Part shown: in pieces, positions 1 to 5,876 of the stretch
Layout: each line of letters begins with the position of its first letter
Numbering within the stretch: the first letter of the stretch is position 1
Source of the DNA: Flavobacteria bacterium RIFCSPLOWO2_12_FULL_31_7
GTDB taxonomy: Bacteria; Bacteroidota; Bacteroidia; Flavobacteriales; Flavobacteriaceae
Direction: 5' to 3'
Length of the DNA: 8,191 nt
NCBI GenBank assembly: GCA_001800945.1
Contig: MGWJ01000035.1
Coordinates: 1-8,191 of the forward strand
Program-made: the position numbers and the translations under genes
The notes under the pieces: generated by a model
Told to the model about the DNA's origin: nothing
The model's input: the letters and a program-made list of their open reading frames with translations, nothing else
Database searches by the model: none

Positions 1-849
1 TTCTTCAACATTATCTTTGTCTAAGATTGTATCACGGTCTAAAATAATTTCATTACGTTCGATAGAAACTACTTCTCCAGTATCTTCATCTACGAAATCT
101 TCATGCCAAGTGTTAAGTACACGTGCAGCAAGTCTTCTACCGATGTATTTTTTAATTCCAGTTTTAGACACTTTAATTTCTTCAGCAAGGTCAAAGATTT
201 CAAGGATATCCTTATCTCTTTCGAAACCGATTGCACGGAAAAGTGTAGTTACTGGTAATTTTTTCTTTCTATCAATATATGCGTACATTACATTATTGAT
301 ATCAGTTGCAAATTCTATCCAAGAACCTTTAAAAGGAATTACTCTGGCAGAATATAATTTAGTTCCATTTGCGTGGAAAGATTGACCAAAGAAAACCCCT
401 GGTGATCTATGTAATTGAGAAACAACCACACGTTCAGCTCCATTGATAACGAAAGTACCACTTGGTGCCATGTAAGGAATTGTTCCTAAATAAACATCTT
501 GCACGATAGTTTCGAAATCCTCGTGCTCAGGATCTGTACAATATAACTTTAAACGCGCTTTTAGAGGCACACTGTAAGTTAAACCTCTATCGATACATTC
601 TTCGATAGTATATCTTGGTGGGTCAATAAAATAATCTAGAAATTCAAGTACGAACTGATTTCTAGTATCAGTTATTGGAAAATTTTCCATGAAGGTATTA
701 TAAAGACCTTCGTTACCTCTTTCATCAGATTTAGTTTCTAATTGAAAAAAATCTTGAAAAGACTTTACCTGAATATCTAGGAAATCTGGATAATTCGGAA
801 TGTTTTTTGTCGAGGCAAAATTGATTCTTTCTGTTTGATTAGCAATCAT
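1..849 (-). CDS. rpoB: RNA polymerase beta subunit, N-terminal part (gene continues past left edge)
   Basis: This is the beta subunit of DNA-dependent RNA polymerase, part of the catalytic core. Only the first 283 codons are in the window; the frame is open to base 1 and the rest (about 1000 residues in the family) lies outside. The translation begins MIANQTERINF and carries the RpoB hallmark ERVVVSQLHRSPGVFF at residues 139-154, at the base of the protrusion domain, with beta lobe sequence following. The rifampicin-binding cluster and active-site residues are not reached. I chose the ATG at 849-847 because a stop codon lies seven codons upstream in frame and the sequence after the ATG matches flavobacterial RpoB starts. 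No Shine-Dalgarno sequence precedes it, which is normal in this phylum. It follows rplL after a 261-base spacer holding a terminator-like hairpin, so it is probably expressed by read-through of that hairpin. rpoC is expected next, outside the window. Confidence 0.98.
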   Translation of the reverse strand, partial: MIANQTERINFASTKNIPNYPDFLDIQVKSFQDFFQLETKSDERGNEGLYNTFMENFPITDTRNQFVLEFLDYFIDPPRYTIEECIDRGLTYSVPLKARLKLYCTDPEHEDFETIVQDVYLGTIPYMAPSGTFVINGAERVVVSQLHRSPGVFFGQSFHANGTKLYSARVIPFKGSWIEFATDINNVMYAYIDRKKKLPVTTLFRAIGFERDKDILEIFDLAEEIKVSKTGIKKYIGRRLAARVLNTWHEDFVDEDTGEVVSIERNEIILDRDTILDKDNVEE

Positions 850-885
850 CAATGGACAATATTTTGATTAAAAAAAAGTAATTCT

Positions 886-900
886 TTGTGTATTACACAA
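886..900. repeat. Perfect 15-base dyad in the rpoB leader
   Basis: TTGTGTA-T-TACACAA is a perfect inverted repeat with 7-base arms around one central base, ending 37 bases upstream of the rpoB start codon. As DNA it resembles an operator half-site pair; as RNA it could form a 6-bp hairpin with a 3-base loop. No regulator is identified. Confidence 0.5.
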
Positions 901-994
901 CATTTAAAATAATTTATACTTTTTTTTTACAACCAATACATCTTTAAAAATAAATATAAAATTAATTTTTTTTCTTCGTATTGATTAAAAAAAA

Positions 995-1052
995 CATTTT
1001 TCGCATAGTAATTAAAAGTAAAAACTTTTAAAATTTTATTATACGAAAAATG
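995..1052 (-). repeat. Long imperfect stem-loop downstream of the rplL attenuator
   Basis: CATTTTTCG at 995-1003 is the exact reverse complement of CGAAAAATG at 1044-1052; after one mismatch three more pairs extend the stem (1005-1007 with 1040-1042). Inside it, TTAAAAGT (1012-1019) and ACTTTTAA (1024-1031) make an 8-bp hairpin with an AAAA loop. On the transcript the 5' arm contains the U-tract of the preceding hairpin. Confidence 0.5.
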
Positions 1053-1089
1053 GTTTAGGTCGTTGGAAATGACTTCCAAGACCTAAACC
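1046..1089 (-). terminator. Terminator or attenuator after rplL
   Basis: GGTTTAGGTC (1052-1061) pairs with GACCTAAACC (1080-1089), and TTGGAA (1063-1068) pairs with TTCCAA (1074-1079), separated only by one unpaired base. This gives a 16-bp stem with a 5-base loop. On the minus-strand transcript it is followed by AUUUUUCG, a short U-tract. It begins 21 bases after the rplL stop codon. Because rpoB follows and no consensus promoter is seen between them, partial termination (attenuation) is more likely than a full stop. Confidence 0.8.
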
Positions 1090-1110
1090 TGTATTATAAA
1101 CTGGGTGAGA

Positions 1111-1482
1111 TTATTTTAACTCAACAACAGCTCCAGCTTCTTCTAAAGCTTTCTTAAGACCTTCAGCCTCATCTTTAGAAACTCCTTCTTTAACATTTGT
1201 TGGAGCAGCATCTACTAAATCTTTTGCTTCTTTAAGACCTAAACCAGTTAATTCTTTAACCGCTTTAACAACTCCTAATTTAGAAGCACCAGCTTCTTTT
1301 AATACAACTGTGAACTCAGTTTGTTCAGCAGCTCCACCTGCATCACCACCACCAGCAGCAACTACTACAGCTGCAGCAGCTGGTTCGATACCATACTCGT
1401 CTTTTAATATTGTTGCTAATTCGTTAACTTCTTTAACTGTTAAGTTAACTAATTGTTCTGCGAAATTTTTTAAATCTGCCAT
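1111..1482 (-). CDS. rplL: 50S ribosomal protein L7/L12 (bL12)
   Basis: L7/L12 is the multi-copy acidic stalk protein that docks on L10 and recruits and stimulates GTPase factors such as EF-Tu and EF-G. The 123-residue product has the usual family length. It shows an N-terminal dimerisation region (about residues 1-33), a flexible Ala/Gly/Val-rich hinge (about 34-53), and a C-terminal factor-binding domain (about 55-123) with the conserved KLGVVKAVKELTGLGLKEAKDLV segment in two overlapping parts (residues 68-91) and a terminal AGAVVELK. It lies 56 bases downstream of rplJ, as expected for the pair that forms the stalk. The start codon follows an A-rich stretch and has no Shine-Dalgarno sequence. 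A strong hairpin follows the stop codon. Confidence 0.99.
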   Translation of the reverse strand: MADLKNFAEQLVNLTVKEVNELATILKDEYGIEPAAAAVVVAAGGGDAGGAAEQTEFTVVLKEAGASKLGVVKAVKELTGLGLKEAKDLVDAAPTNVKEGVSKDEAEGLKKALEEAGAVVELK

Positions 1483-1538
1483 TTTTTCTATCTTTAATGT
1501 GTTTAAAATATGTAATTTATTAAGTGCGTTTTGTTTTG

Positions 1539-2039
1539 TTATTCTGCAGCTTCACCTTTAGTTTCAGCGTTGTTTAATAAAGCTGAAAGTATACGTTTAG
1601 CTGGAGATTGTAATAATCCAATGATTTCACCGATAACTTCTTCTCTAGACTTGATAGCTACTAAGCTGTCTAATAATTCGTCACCAATGTAAATCTCTTG
1701 ATTAATATATGCTCCTTTTAAAACAGGTTTTTTACCTTTTTTACGGAATTCTTTAATGATTTTAGCAGGTCCATTTGCTGTTTCTGCAATCATTATAGAA
1801 GTATTTCCTTTTAAAGTTGATGATAAATCTCCATAGTCGTTTGCAGAAACTTCCATAGCTTTCGCTAATAAAGTATTTTTTACAACTTCTAATTTGATTC
1901 CTGCTTTAAAACAAGCTCTTCTTAAGTCTGAAGTAGTTCCTGCATCAAGTCCAGATACGTCTGCTAAATACACAACGTTCACATCTGCTAACTGTGCAGT
2001 CAAATTTTCAATAGCAATTGATTTTTCTTCTCTAGTCAT
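1539..2039 (-). CDS. rplJ: 50S ribosomal protein L10 (uL10)
   Basis: L10 forms the base of the ribosomal stalk: its N-terminal domain binds 23S rRNA with L11, and its C-terminal helix carries L7/L12 dimers. The 166-residue product starts MTREEKSIAIENL and contains the conserved uL10 segments VVYLADVSGLDAGTTSDLRR (residues 22-41) and KLEVVKNTLLAKA (49-61), with a helical C-terminus around residues 130-160 where L7/L12 dimers are expected to bind. It starts only 22 bases after rplA, so there is no room for the long, separately promoted L10 leader found in E. coli between rplA and rplJ. Any L10-L12 feedback site would have to lie inside rplA or elsewhere. The spacing suggests one transcript from rplK to rplL. 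Confidence 0.98.
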   Translation of the reverse strand: MTREEKSIAIENLTAQLADVNVVYLADVSGLDAGTTSDLRRACFKAGIKLEVVKNTLLAKAMEVSANDYGDLSSTLKGNTSIMIAETANGPAKIIKEFRKKGKKPVLKGAYINQEIYIGDELLDSLVAIKSREEVIGEIIGLLQSPAKRILSALLNNAETKGEAAE

Positions 2040-2061
2040 ACTAAATATATTTAACTACCAA

Positions 2062-2751
2062 TTATACTGCTTTAGGATCTAAAGCGATAGCAGGACTCAT
2101 TGTACTTGTTAAGTGAATAGACTTAATGTAAGTACCTTTCGCCGCAGTTGGTTTTAATTTGATTAATGTTTGAACAATTTCGTGTGCGTTGTCATAGATT
2201 TTATCAGCATCAAAAGATACTCTTCCTATTCCTGCATGAACGATACCAGTTTTATCAACTTTAAAGTCAATTTTACCAGCCTTAACTTCTTGGATAGCTT
2301 TAGCAACATCCATAGTTACAGTACCTGTTTTAGGGTTTGGCATTAAACCTCTTGGTCCTAAAACACGTCCTAATGGACCTAATTTACCCATAACAGCTGG
2401 CATAGTGATGATTACATCAATATCTGTCCAACCATCTTTGATTTTTTGAAGGTAGTCATCTAAACCAACGTGATCTGCACCTGCTGCTTTAGCTTCCGCT
2501 TCTTTATCTGGAGTAACAAGAGCTAAAACCCTTACATCTTTACCTGTACCAAGCGGTAATGCAACCACACCTCTTACCATTTGATTTGCTTTTCTTGGGT
2601 CTACTCCAAGTCTAACAGAGATATCAACTGATTCATCAAACTTTGCTGAAGCAATTTGTTTGATTAATACTGACGCATCTTTTAAAGAATATAATTTATT
2701 CTTTTCAATTTTTGCAGCAGCTTCCTTTTGCTTTTTTGTCAATTTTGCCAT
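2062..2751 (-). CDS. rplA: 50S ribosomal protein L1 (uL1)
   Basis: L1 binds the mobile L1 stalk of 23S rRNA, helps release deacylated tRNA from the E site, and in many bacteria represses translation of its own operon by binding the rplK leader. The product is 229 residues, normal for bacterial L1. The family signature is clear in the segment KLGPLGRVLGPRGLMPNPK (residues 123-141), followed by the second half of domain I, with VDKTGIVHAGIGRVSF and the C-terminal KGTYIKSIHLTSTM. It begins 9 bases after the rplK stop codon, so the two are translated from the same mRNA. A hairpin upstream of rplK is a candidate autoregulatory site, but this is not proven by the sequence. Confidence 0.99.
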   Translation of the reverse strand: MAKLTKKQKEAAAKIEKNKLYSLKDASVLIKQIASAKFDESVDISVRLGVDPRKANQMVRGVVALPLGTGKDVRVLALVTPDKEAEAKAAGADHVGLDDYLQKIKDGWTDIDVIITMPAVMGKLGPLGRVLGPRGLMPNPKTGTVTMDVAKAIQEVKAGKIDFKVDKTGIVHAGIGRVSFDADKIYDNAHEIVQTLIKLKPTAAKGTYIKSIHLTSTMSPAIALDPKAV

Positions 2752-2760
2752 ACCTATCTC

Positions 2761-3201
2761 TTATTTTAGAGGAGAATCTCCAGTTACAGTTATACCCATA
2801 GATCTAGCTGTTCCAGCAATCATACTCATTGCAGACTCGATTGTGAATGCATTTAAATCTGCCATTTTATCTTCAGCAATTGCCTTAATCACATCCCAAG
2901 TAACACTTGCTACTTTTTTACGATTAGGCTCTCCTGAACCAGACTTTAATTTTGCAGCATCCATTAATTGAACTGCAGCAGGTGGAGTTTTTACAACAAA
3001 GTCAAAAGACTTGTCTTTATATACAGTAATTTGTACTGGACATATTTTGCCAGGTTTATCTTGTGTTCTAGCATTGAACTGCTTACAGAACTCCATGATG
3101 TTAACACCAGCAGCTCCCAAAGCAGGTCCAACCGGTGGCGACGGGTTCGCAGCACCTCCCTTAACTTGTAGTTTAACTACTTTACTAACTTCTTTAGCCA
3201 T
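2761..3201 (-). CDS. rplK: 50S ribosomal protein L11 (uL11)
   Basis: L11 binds the GTPase-associated region of 23S rRNA together with L10; it takes part in factor-dependent GTP hydrolysis and in RelA-type stringent signalling where that exists. The product is 146 residues, close to the family norm. The N-terminal domain has the proline-rich segment NPSPPVGPALGAAGVNIMEF (residues 19-38), the region contacted by thiostrepton, and the C-terminal rRNA-binding domain ends MSMIAGTARSMGITV. The ATG at 3201 is preceded by an A/T-rich stretch without a Shine-Dalgarno sequence. It follows nusG after 64 bases that include a hairpin. It heads the rplK-rplA-rplJ-rplL series. Confidence 0.99.
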   Translation of the reverse strand: MAKEVSKVVKLQVKGGAANPSPPVGPALGAAGVNIMEFCKQFNARTQDKPGKICPVQITVYKDKSFDFVVKTPPAAVQLMDAAKLKSGSGEPNRKKVASVTWDVIKAIAEDKMADLNAFTIESAMSMIAGTARSMGITVTGDSPLK

Positions 3202-3215
3202 TTTTTAAAATTTTA

Positions 3216-3240
3216 CATTAATCATTGGAAGCGATCAATG
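3216..3240 (-). promoter_or_regulatory. Hairpin in rplK leader, candidate L1 feedback site
   Basis: On the transcript, CAUUGAUC (3240-3233) can pair with GAUUAAUG (3223-3216), eight pairs including one G-U, around a 9-base loop. An alternative shorter pairing, CAUUG with CAAUG, uses part of the same sequence. It lies 15 bases before the rplK start codon, where L1-binding leaders sit in other bacteria. The structure is read from the sequence; L1 binding is inferred only from position. Confidence 0.35.
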
Positions 3241-3265
3241 CGGGTTTATATATATGTAACAAAAA

Positions 3266-3817
3266 TTATACTTTTTCAACTTGCATAAAACTTAATTCTA
3301 ATGGTGTTTTTCTTCCGAAAATTTTAACCATAACTTCAAGTTTACGCTTTTCTTCGTTGATTTTCTCAATAGTTCCGTTGAAACCATTGAAAGGACCATC
3401 AATAACCTTAACTGTTTCGTCAATTGAATAAGGAATATTTACATTCTCTGTTTTCACAGATAACTCATCAACTTTCCCTAACATTCTATTCACTTCAGCC
3501 ATTCTTAACGGAACTGCGTCACCACCTTTAGTTTCACCTAAAAATCCAATAACACCAGTAATCGATTTAATAATGTGAGGAATCTCACCTGTTAAGTTAG
3601 CTTCGATCATAACATAACCTGGAAAATACACTCTTTCTTTTGATATTTTTTTACCGTCTTTTACTTGAACTACTTTTTCAGTAGGCACAAGTACTTGAGA
3701 GATGTAATCACCCATTCCAACACGATTAACTTCTTGCTCGATATAAGCTTTAATCTTATTTTCCTGCCCACTTACCGCCCTAACGACATACCACTTCTTT
3801 ACGTTATTATCAGCCAT
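3266..3817 (-). CDS. nusG: Transcription elongation/antitermination factor NusG
   Basis: NusG binds the RNA polymerase clamp across the DNA channel and modulates pausing, Rho-dependent termination and transcription-translation coupling. The 183-residue product has the standard two-domain form: an NGN domain (about residues 7-115) with WYVVRAVSGQE at 9-19 and the conserved FPGYV at 65-69, then a KOW domain (about 130-183) with ETVKVIDGPFNGFNGTIEKI and the terminal RKTPLELSFMQVEKV typical of NusG. There are no insertions like those of specialised paralogues such as the UpxY or LoaP groups, so this is the housekeeping copy. It lies 6 bases after secE, the usual neighbour, and 64 bases before rplK. 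Confidence 0.99.
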   Translation of the reverse strand: MADNNVKKWYVVRAVSGQENKIKAYIEQEVNRVGMGDYISQVLVPTEKVVQVKDGKKISKERVYFPGYVMIEANLTGEIPHIIKSITGVIGFLGETKGGDAVPLRMAEVNRMLGKVDELSVKTENVNIPYSIDETVKVIDGPFNGFNGTIEKINEEKRKLEVMVKIFGRKTPLELSFMQVEKV

Positions 3818-3823
3818 TTTGTA

Positions 3824-4012
3824 TTAACCTTTTAACAAATTAAAGAATCCGTTCAACACCTTAGTGAATGTTAAATCAACACCCCAAGTTGCTAAAGCAA
3901 ATATTACTGAAAACAAAGCTACAATAATAGTATATTTTTGAACTTCAGCCCAAGCAGGCCAAGTTACATTTGATTTTAATTCTTCGAATGCTTCAGAGAA
4001 ATATTTTAACAT
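3824..4012 (-). CDS. secE: Preprotein translocase subunit SecE
   Basis: SecE clamps the SecY channel in the inner membrane and is essential for Sec-dependent export. The product is 62 residues, the short single-span form. It shows the amphipathic helix EAFEELKSNVTWPAWAEVQKY with the conserved SecE motif TWPAWAEV (residues 17-24), followed by one hydrophobic segment at about residues 28-48 and a short tail. I chose the ATG at 4012: an upstream in-frame ATG (4060) would put 16 extra codons over the 3' part of tRNA-Trp, so it is not a credible start. The gene is sandwiched between tRNA-Trp (18 bases upstream) and nusG (6 bases downstream), so it is almost certainly in one transcript with both. 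Confidence 0.96.
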   Translation of the reverse strand: MLKYFSEAFEELKSNVTWPAWAEVQKYTIIVALFSVIFALATWGVDLTFTKVLNGFFNLLKG

Positions 4013-4030
4013 GATATTTACTTTATTTTG

Positions 4031-4102
4031 CACGGGCGGAGGGATTCGAACCCCCATCAATGGTTTTGGAGACCACTATACTAACCCTTGTACTACGCCC
4101 GT
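4031..4102 (-). tRNA. tRNA-Trp (anticodon CCA)
   Basis: A 72-base cloverleaf with acceptor arms ACGGGCG and CGCCCGT and discriminator G. The anticodon loop CTCCAAA sits between GTGGT and ACCAT stem arms, with anticodon CCA (plus-strand bases 4067-4069), and the T arm is GGGGT-TCGAATC-CCTCC. The CCA end is not encoded. It sits between the tuf hairpin and secE, the classic tuf/tRNA-Trp/secE arrangement. Confidence 0.98.
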
Positions 4103-4104
4103 TT

Positions 4105-4138
4105 GTTAAAATCAGTACCGATTACTCGGTACTGATTT
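4105..4138 (-). terminator. Hairpin between tuf and tRNA-Trp (terminator or attenuator)
   Basis: AAATCAGTACCGA (4109-4121) and TCGGTACTGATTT (4126-4138) form a perfect 13-bp stem with a 4-base loop, beginning 21 bases after the tuf stop codon. On the transcript it is followed by only a short run of U (the last four bases read UUUU before AAC), so termination may be partial. No TAnnTTTG box lies between tuf and tRNA-Trp, which argues that the downstream genes rely at least partly on read-through. Confidence 0.7.
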
Positions 4139-4159
4139 AAAAATATTATTGACTTATAA

Positions 4160-5347
4160 TTAGTCTAAAATCTCAGTTACCTGTCCAGCACCTACTGTTC
4201 TACCTCCTTCACGGATAGCGAAACGTAAACCTAAAGACAATGCAATTGGAGATAATAATTCAACTTCGATAGTTAAGTTATCACCTGGCATTACCATCTC
4301 TCTTCCAGCTGGTAACATAATAGTACCAGTCACGTCAGTTGTACGTACATAGAACTGAGGACGGTAGTTATTATGGAATGGAGTATGACGTCCACCTTCT
4401 TCTTTTTTCAAGATATAAACCTCAGCTTTGAATTTAGCGTGTGGCTTAACAGATCCTGGCTTAATGATAACCATACCTCTTTTGATGTCTGATTTATCAA
4501 TACCTCTTAATAATAAACCTACGTTATCTCCAGCTTCACCTCTATCTAAGATTTTACGGAACATCTCAACTCCTGTAATAGTAGAAGTTAATTTTTCAGC
4601 ACCCATACCGATGATTTCAACTGGATCTCCAGTGTTTGCAATTCCAGTTTCGATACGACCTGTAGCAACAGTTCCACGACCTGTAATTGTAAATGAATCC
4701 TCAACTGGCATTAAGAATGGTTTTTCAACATCACGAACTGGTAATTCAATCCAGTTGTCAACCGCTTCCATTAATTCCATGATAGTAGCTACCCATTTTG
4801 GATCTCCATTCAATCCTCCTAAAGCAGAACCTTGAATAACTGGACCATTATCTCCATCGTATTGGTAGAAAGATAATAAATCTCTGATTTCCATCTCAAC
4901 TAACTCTAATAATTCAGCATCATCAACCATATCCACTTTGTTCATGAATACAACCATTCTAGGCACACCTACTTGACGACCTAATAAGATATGCTCACGA
5001 GTTTGTGGCATTGGACCATCTGTAGCAGCAACCACTAAGATAGCACCATCCATTTGCGCAGCACCTGTAACCATGTTCTTAACGTAATCCGCGTGACCTG
5101 GACAGTCAACGTGAGCGTAATGACGGTTAGCAGTTGAATACTCAACGTGCGACGTGTTAATTGTAATACCTCTTTCTTTTTCTTCAGGAGCATTATCAAT
5201 TTGATCAAATGATTTTGCTTCTGATAAACCTGCATCTGACAATACTTTTGTAATTGCAGCTGTTAACGTAGTTTTACCGTGATCTACGTGTCCGATAGTA
5301 CCAATATTCAAATGGGGCTTCGAACGGTCGAATGTTTCCTTTGCCAT
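4160..5347 (-). CDS. tuf: Translation elongation factor Tu
   Basis: EF-Tu is the GTPase that delivers aminoacyl-tRNA to the ribosomal A site. The 395-residue product is full length. Domain 1 (about 1-200) shows the P-loop GHVDHGKT at 19-26, switch I RGITI with Thr62, DCPGH at 81-85 with the catalytic His85, NKVD at 136-139 for guanine recognition, and SAL at 174-176. Domain 2 and the beta-barrel domain 3 follow, including the conserved GGRHTPFHNNYRPQFYVRT stretch and the end GGRTVGAGQVTEILD. It starts 59 bases after tRNA-Thr(GGU); no consensus promoter is seen in that gap, so co-transcription with the tRNAs is likely, as in the E. coli tufB operon. A hairpin follows the stop codon. Confidence 0.99.
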   Translation of the reverse strand: MAKETFDRSKPHLNIGTIGHVDHGKTTLTAAITKVLSDAGLSEAKSFDQIDNAPEEKERGITINTSHVEYSTANRHYAHVDCPGHADYVKNMVTGAAQMDGAILVVAATDGPMPQTREHILLGRQVGVPRMVVFMNKVDMVDDAELLELVEMEIRDLLSFYQYDGDNGPVIQGSALGGLNGDPKWVATIMELMEAVDNWIELPVRDVEKPFLMPVEDSFTITGRGTVATGRIETGIANTGDPVEIIGMGAEKLTSTITGVEMFRKILDRGEAGDNVGLLLRGIDKSDIKRGMVIIKPGSVKPHAKFKAEVYILKKEEGGRHTPFHNNYRPQFYVRTTDVTGTIMLPAGREMVMPGDNLTIEVELLSPIALSLGLRFAIREGGRTVGAGQVTEILD

Positions 5348-5406
5348 GATTTTAAAATTTAATCTTAGTTATTTATTATTAGTGTTCAAAAATTATTTCT
5401 ATTTTG

Positions 5407-5478
5407 AGCCAATGTCGGGAATTGAACCCGAGACCTCTTCCTTACCAAGGAAGCACTCTACCCCTGAGCTACACCGGC
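5407..5478 (-). tRNA. tRNA-Thr (anticodon GGT)
   Basis: A 72-base cloverleaf: acceptor arms GCCGGTG and CATTGGC (two G-U pairs), discriminator T, anticodon stem CTTCC/GGAAG with loop TTGGTAA giving anticodon GGT (plus-strand 5444-5446), and T arm TCGGG-TTCAATT-CCCGA. No encoded CCA. It is the last tRNA before tuf. Confidence 0.98.
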
Positions 5479-5593
5479 TGTTGTGAGTTCAGAAGTCAAA
5501 AACAAATCTTAATTTGCTTTCAATTCTTTTTTTTTATTTTTCGATTAATTTACCTAGATATCATTTCTAAACAAACTACTCAAAAAAAGTTTG
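5479..5593. other. 115-base tRNA spacer with no gene seen
   Basis: This AT-rich spacer between tRNA-Tyr and tRNA-Thr(GGT) contains no cloverleaf, strong hairpin or consensus promoter. In the equivalent E. coli operon (thrU-tyrU-glyT-thrT-tufB) a tRNA-Gly occupies this position; none is visible here. Confidence 0.6.
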
Positions 5594-5674
5594 TGGGGAG
5601 AGCAGGATTCGAACCTGCGAAGTTTTCACAGCAGATTTACAGTCTGCCCTCGTTGGCCGCTTGAGTATCTCCCC
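5594..5674 (-). tRNA. tRNA-Tyr (anticodon GTA)
   Basis: An 81-base class II tRNA with acceptor arms GGGGAGA and TCTCCCC, discriminator A, anticodon stem GCAGA/TCTGC with loop CTGTAAA giving anticodon GTA, a long variable arm as expected for bacterial tRNA-Tyr, and T arm GCAGG-TTCGAAT-CCTGC. No encoded CCA. Confidence 0.98.
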
Positions 5675-5761
5675 TAACCTAAAATCCAATAGAACAAATT
5701 CCAAATACTAATATTAAACTAGAAAATAAAACTGTTTTCTTGAACCATCAAAATTTCAAAG

Positions 5762-5835
5762 AGCCAGTGGAGGGACTCGAACCCACGACCTGCTGATTAC
5801 AAATCAGCTGCTCTAGCCAGCTGAGCTACACCGGC
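5762..5835 (-). tRNA. tRNA-Thr (anticodon TGT)
   Basis: A 74-base cloverleaf: acceptor arms GCCGGTG and CACTGGC, discriminator T, anticodon stem GCTGA/TCAGC with loop TTTGTAA giving anticodon TGT, and T arm GTGGG-TTCGAGT-CCCTC. No encoded CCA. It is the first gene of the tRNA-tuf group; its 5' end is only 15 bases from the U-tract of the preceding terminator-like hairpin. Confidence 0.98.
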
Positions 5836-5849
5836 ATTTCCATATATAG

Positions 5850-5875
5850 AAAAAGTCCGCTATTTCTAACGGACT
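5850..5875 (-). terminator. Intrinsic terminator after hpf, GAAA tetraloop
   Basis: On the transcript AGUCCGUUA (5875-5867) pairs with UAGCGGACU (5862-5854) around a GAAA tetraloop, followed directly by a run of U (5854-5850). This is a textbook intrinsic terminator, 54 bases after the hpf stop codon. Its 5' arm lies immediately after a consensus promoter -7 box, so it overlaps the predicted start of the tRNA operon transcript. Confidence 0.85.
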
Positions 5876-5876
5876 G

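Larger units (their letters stand above)
850..1110 (-). other. AT-rich structured rplL-rpoB intergenic leader
   Basis: This 261-base spacer has no plausible gene. In transcription order it holds a strong terminator-like hairpin (1052-1089), a longer imperfect stem-loop (995-1052) that uses the U-tract of the first hairpin as its 5' arm, an inner 8-bp hairpin with an AAAA loop (1012-1031), and a perfect 15-base dyad (886-900). The minus strand here contains no TTTG, so no consensus Bacteroidetes -7 box (TAnnTTTG) is present; a divergent promoter cannot be excluded. By analogy with E. coli, where the rplL-rpoB spacer contains an attenuator and an RNase III site, this is probably a leader that sets the ratio of ribosomal protein to polymerase transcripts. 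That function is inference. Confidence 0.6.

Noticed and set aside
17..385. Plus-strand open frame of 122 codons
   Set aside because: It is antisense to rpoB, which is unmistakable on the other strand; the product is Ser/Ile-rich and resembles no family.
1316..1390. Low-complexity GCA/GCT repeats in rplL seen as a possible simple repeat
   Set aside because: It is the normal Ala/Gly-rich hinge of L7/L12.
1310..1561. Plus-strand open frame with Ala/Pro-rich start
   Set aside because: It is the antisense of the rplL Ala/Gly hinge and part of rplJ.
4013..4060. N-terminal extension of secE to an upstream ATG
   Set aside because: It would translate the 3' part of tRNA-Trp and adds sequence unlike SecE.
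4428..4835. Plus-strand open frame of 135 codons and a short minus-strand frame at 5035-5235
   Set aside because: Both are shadows of tuf in other frames, a common effect in strongly codon-biased genes.
5404..5664. Plus-strand open frame of 86 codons with GRAGFEPA-like text
   Set aside because: It runs antisense through tRNA-Thr and tRNA-Tyr; the GFEPA string is the usual false translation of the tRNA T arm.
5675..5761. Possible internal promoter between tRNA-Thr(TGT) and tRNA-Tyr (TAGTATTTG)
   Set aside because: The box has three rather than two bases between TA and TTTG and no good -33 box at proper spacing.
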